Shown here piece after piece: positions 55,422 through 55,689 of a stretch of 55,689 bases of DNA. The stretch is from positions 1-55,689 of the forward strand of contig CALHLE010000037.1 of NCBI GenBank assembly GCA_938034415.1, in the 5' to 3' direction. This stretch comes from an uncultured Anaerolineae bacterium (GTDB lineage: Bacteria; Chloroflexota; Anaerolineae; J036; Brachytrichaceae). Positions within the stretch are counted from its first letter, which is position 1. Every line of letters begins with the position of its first letter. The position numbers and the translations under genes were made by a program. Under the pieces are notes generated by a model. It ran no database searches. It was not told where the DNA came from and worked only from the letters and a program-made list of their open reading frames with translations.

Positions 55422-55689
55422 TCATCGCCCTGCTATCCCGTTCACCACCACGCCCACCGGTTCGTAAATATAGGTTAGGCGTTTATTATTGGAATCTTCG
55501 GTAACATTGGGCAGGGTCATGCCGCGGTAGGATTTTATATTGGCAGCCGCAATGGGAAAATTACCCCAGCTATAGCCGTCGATGGTGCTGCCCTCCCAGA
55601 TGGCCTGCTGGATGGGCTTGCCGGATTCCAAACAGGTGAGACGCGATGATTCTTCATCTCTTTTTTTTGCGAGCTCCGTCGCCTTGTGC
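55422..55689 (-). CDS. Unidentified protein, incomplete at the right edge
   Basis: The last 268 bases hold an open reading frame that runs in from the right edge and ends at 55422 (stop TGA). It reads HKATELAKKRDEE, then ESGKPIQQAIWEGST, and continues to SYRGMTLPNVTEDSNNKRL and GVVVNGIAGR. There are 88 codons before the stop. I do not recognise it. Base composition is clearly lower in GC than the rest of the window, with long A and T runs. It could be a transferred gene, a mobile-element part or a contig-end artefact. Confidence 0.45.
   Translation of the reverse strand, partial: HKATELAKKRDEESSRLTCLESGKPIQQAIWEGSTIDGYSWGNFPIAAANIKSYRGMTLPNVTEDSNNKRLTYIYEPVGVVVNGIAGR

Overview
The window is one stretch of a GC-rich genome that most resembles a filamentous anoxygenic phototroph of the Chloroflexota. 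The main evidence is a complete type-II photosynthetic reaction-centre and light-harvesting operon on the minus strand (about 30.9-36.4 kb). It holds pufB, pufA, pufL, pufM, a four-haem pufC, a PucC/LhaA-type transporter and a small one-helix protein. PufM lacks the accessory-bacteriochlorophyll histidine, PufL has Phe where purple bacteria have His168, and PufC is held by an N-terminal helix rather than a lipid. These traits fit Chloroflexota reaction centres. pufL and pufM are separate genes, and there are no chlorosome or bacteriochlorophyll-synthesis genes here. Species cannot be named from the sequence.

Layout. 1-2.4 kb: the tail of a response regulator, its sensor kinase and a YceI lipoprotein. 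2.5-14.2 kb: gabT, an SRPBCC protein, secG, a peptide-binding protein, uvrA, kynU and a tpx-moxR-DUF58 operon. 14.2-22.9 kb: two response regulators, a lone ABC ATPase, a cupin, yqeB, a C45 peptidase, an MBOAT acyltransferase, a ParB/SbnI-like protein and a LysM-M23 peptidase. 23-30.8 kb: a divergent ProRS, an acyl-CoA dehydrogenase remnant, an MFS exporter, a ThuA protein, a sortase-like protein without its cysteine, an aspartase/fumarase-family lyase and upp. 30.8-38 kb: the puf operon and a GAF-PAS sensor kinase. 38-46 kb: ftsH, a YitT protein, ettA, a CapA-like lipoprotein and an enolase-superfamily dehydratase. 46-49.3 kb: a DtxR-family regulator with a P1B-4 metal ATPase, then rpsT. 49.4-52.3 kb: two membrane proteins and a broken LLM oxidoreductase. 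52.4-55.4 kb: arsR-arsC-acr3 and a tandem Usp gene. At the right edge is an incomplete, lower-GC gene of unknown identity.

How the genes work together. The puf operon has a strong sigma70-like promoter with a palindrome over its -35, two intercistronic hairpins (pufA/pufL and pufC/pucC) and a hairpin after the small gene. This suggests one regulated transcript cut into segments of different stability, giving more antenna than reaction centre. The DtxR/P1B-4 pair and the ars operon are self-contained metal-response modules with palindromic operators on their promoters. Many genes have a TANAAT-like -10 box only 5-12 nt before the start codon and no Shine-Dalgarno sequence, so leaderless transcription seems common in this genome. 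No tRNA, rRNA (other than the protein gene rpsT), CRISPR array, insertion sequence or prophage was recognised, and no gene-free stretch exceeds about 300 bases.
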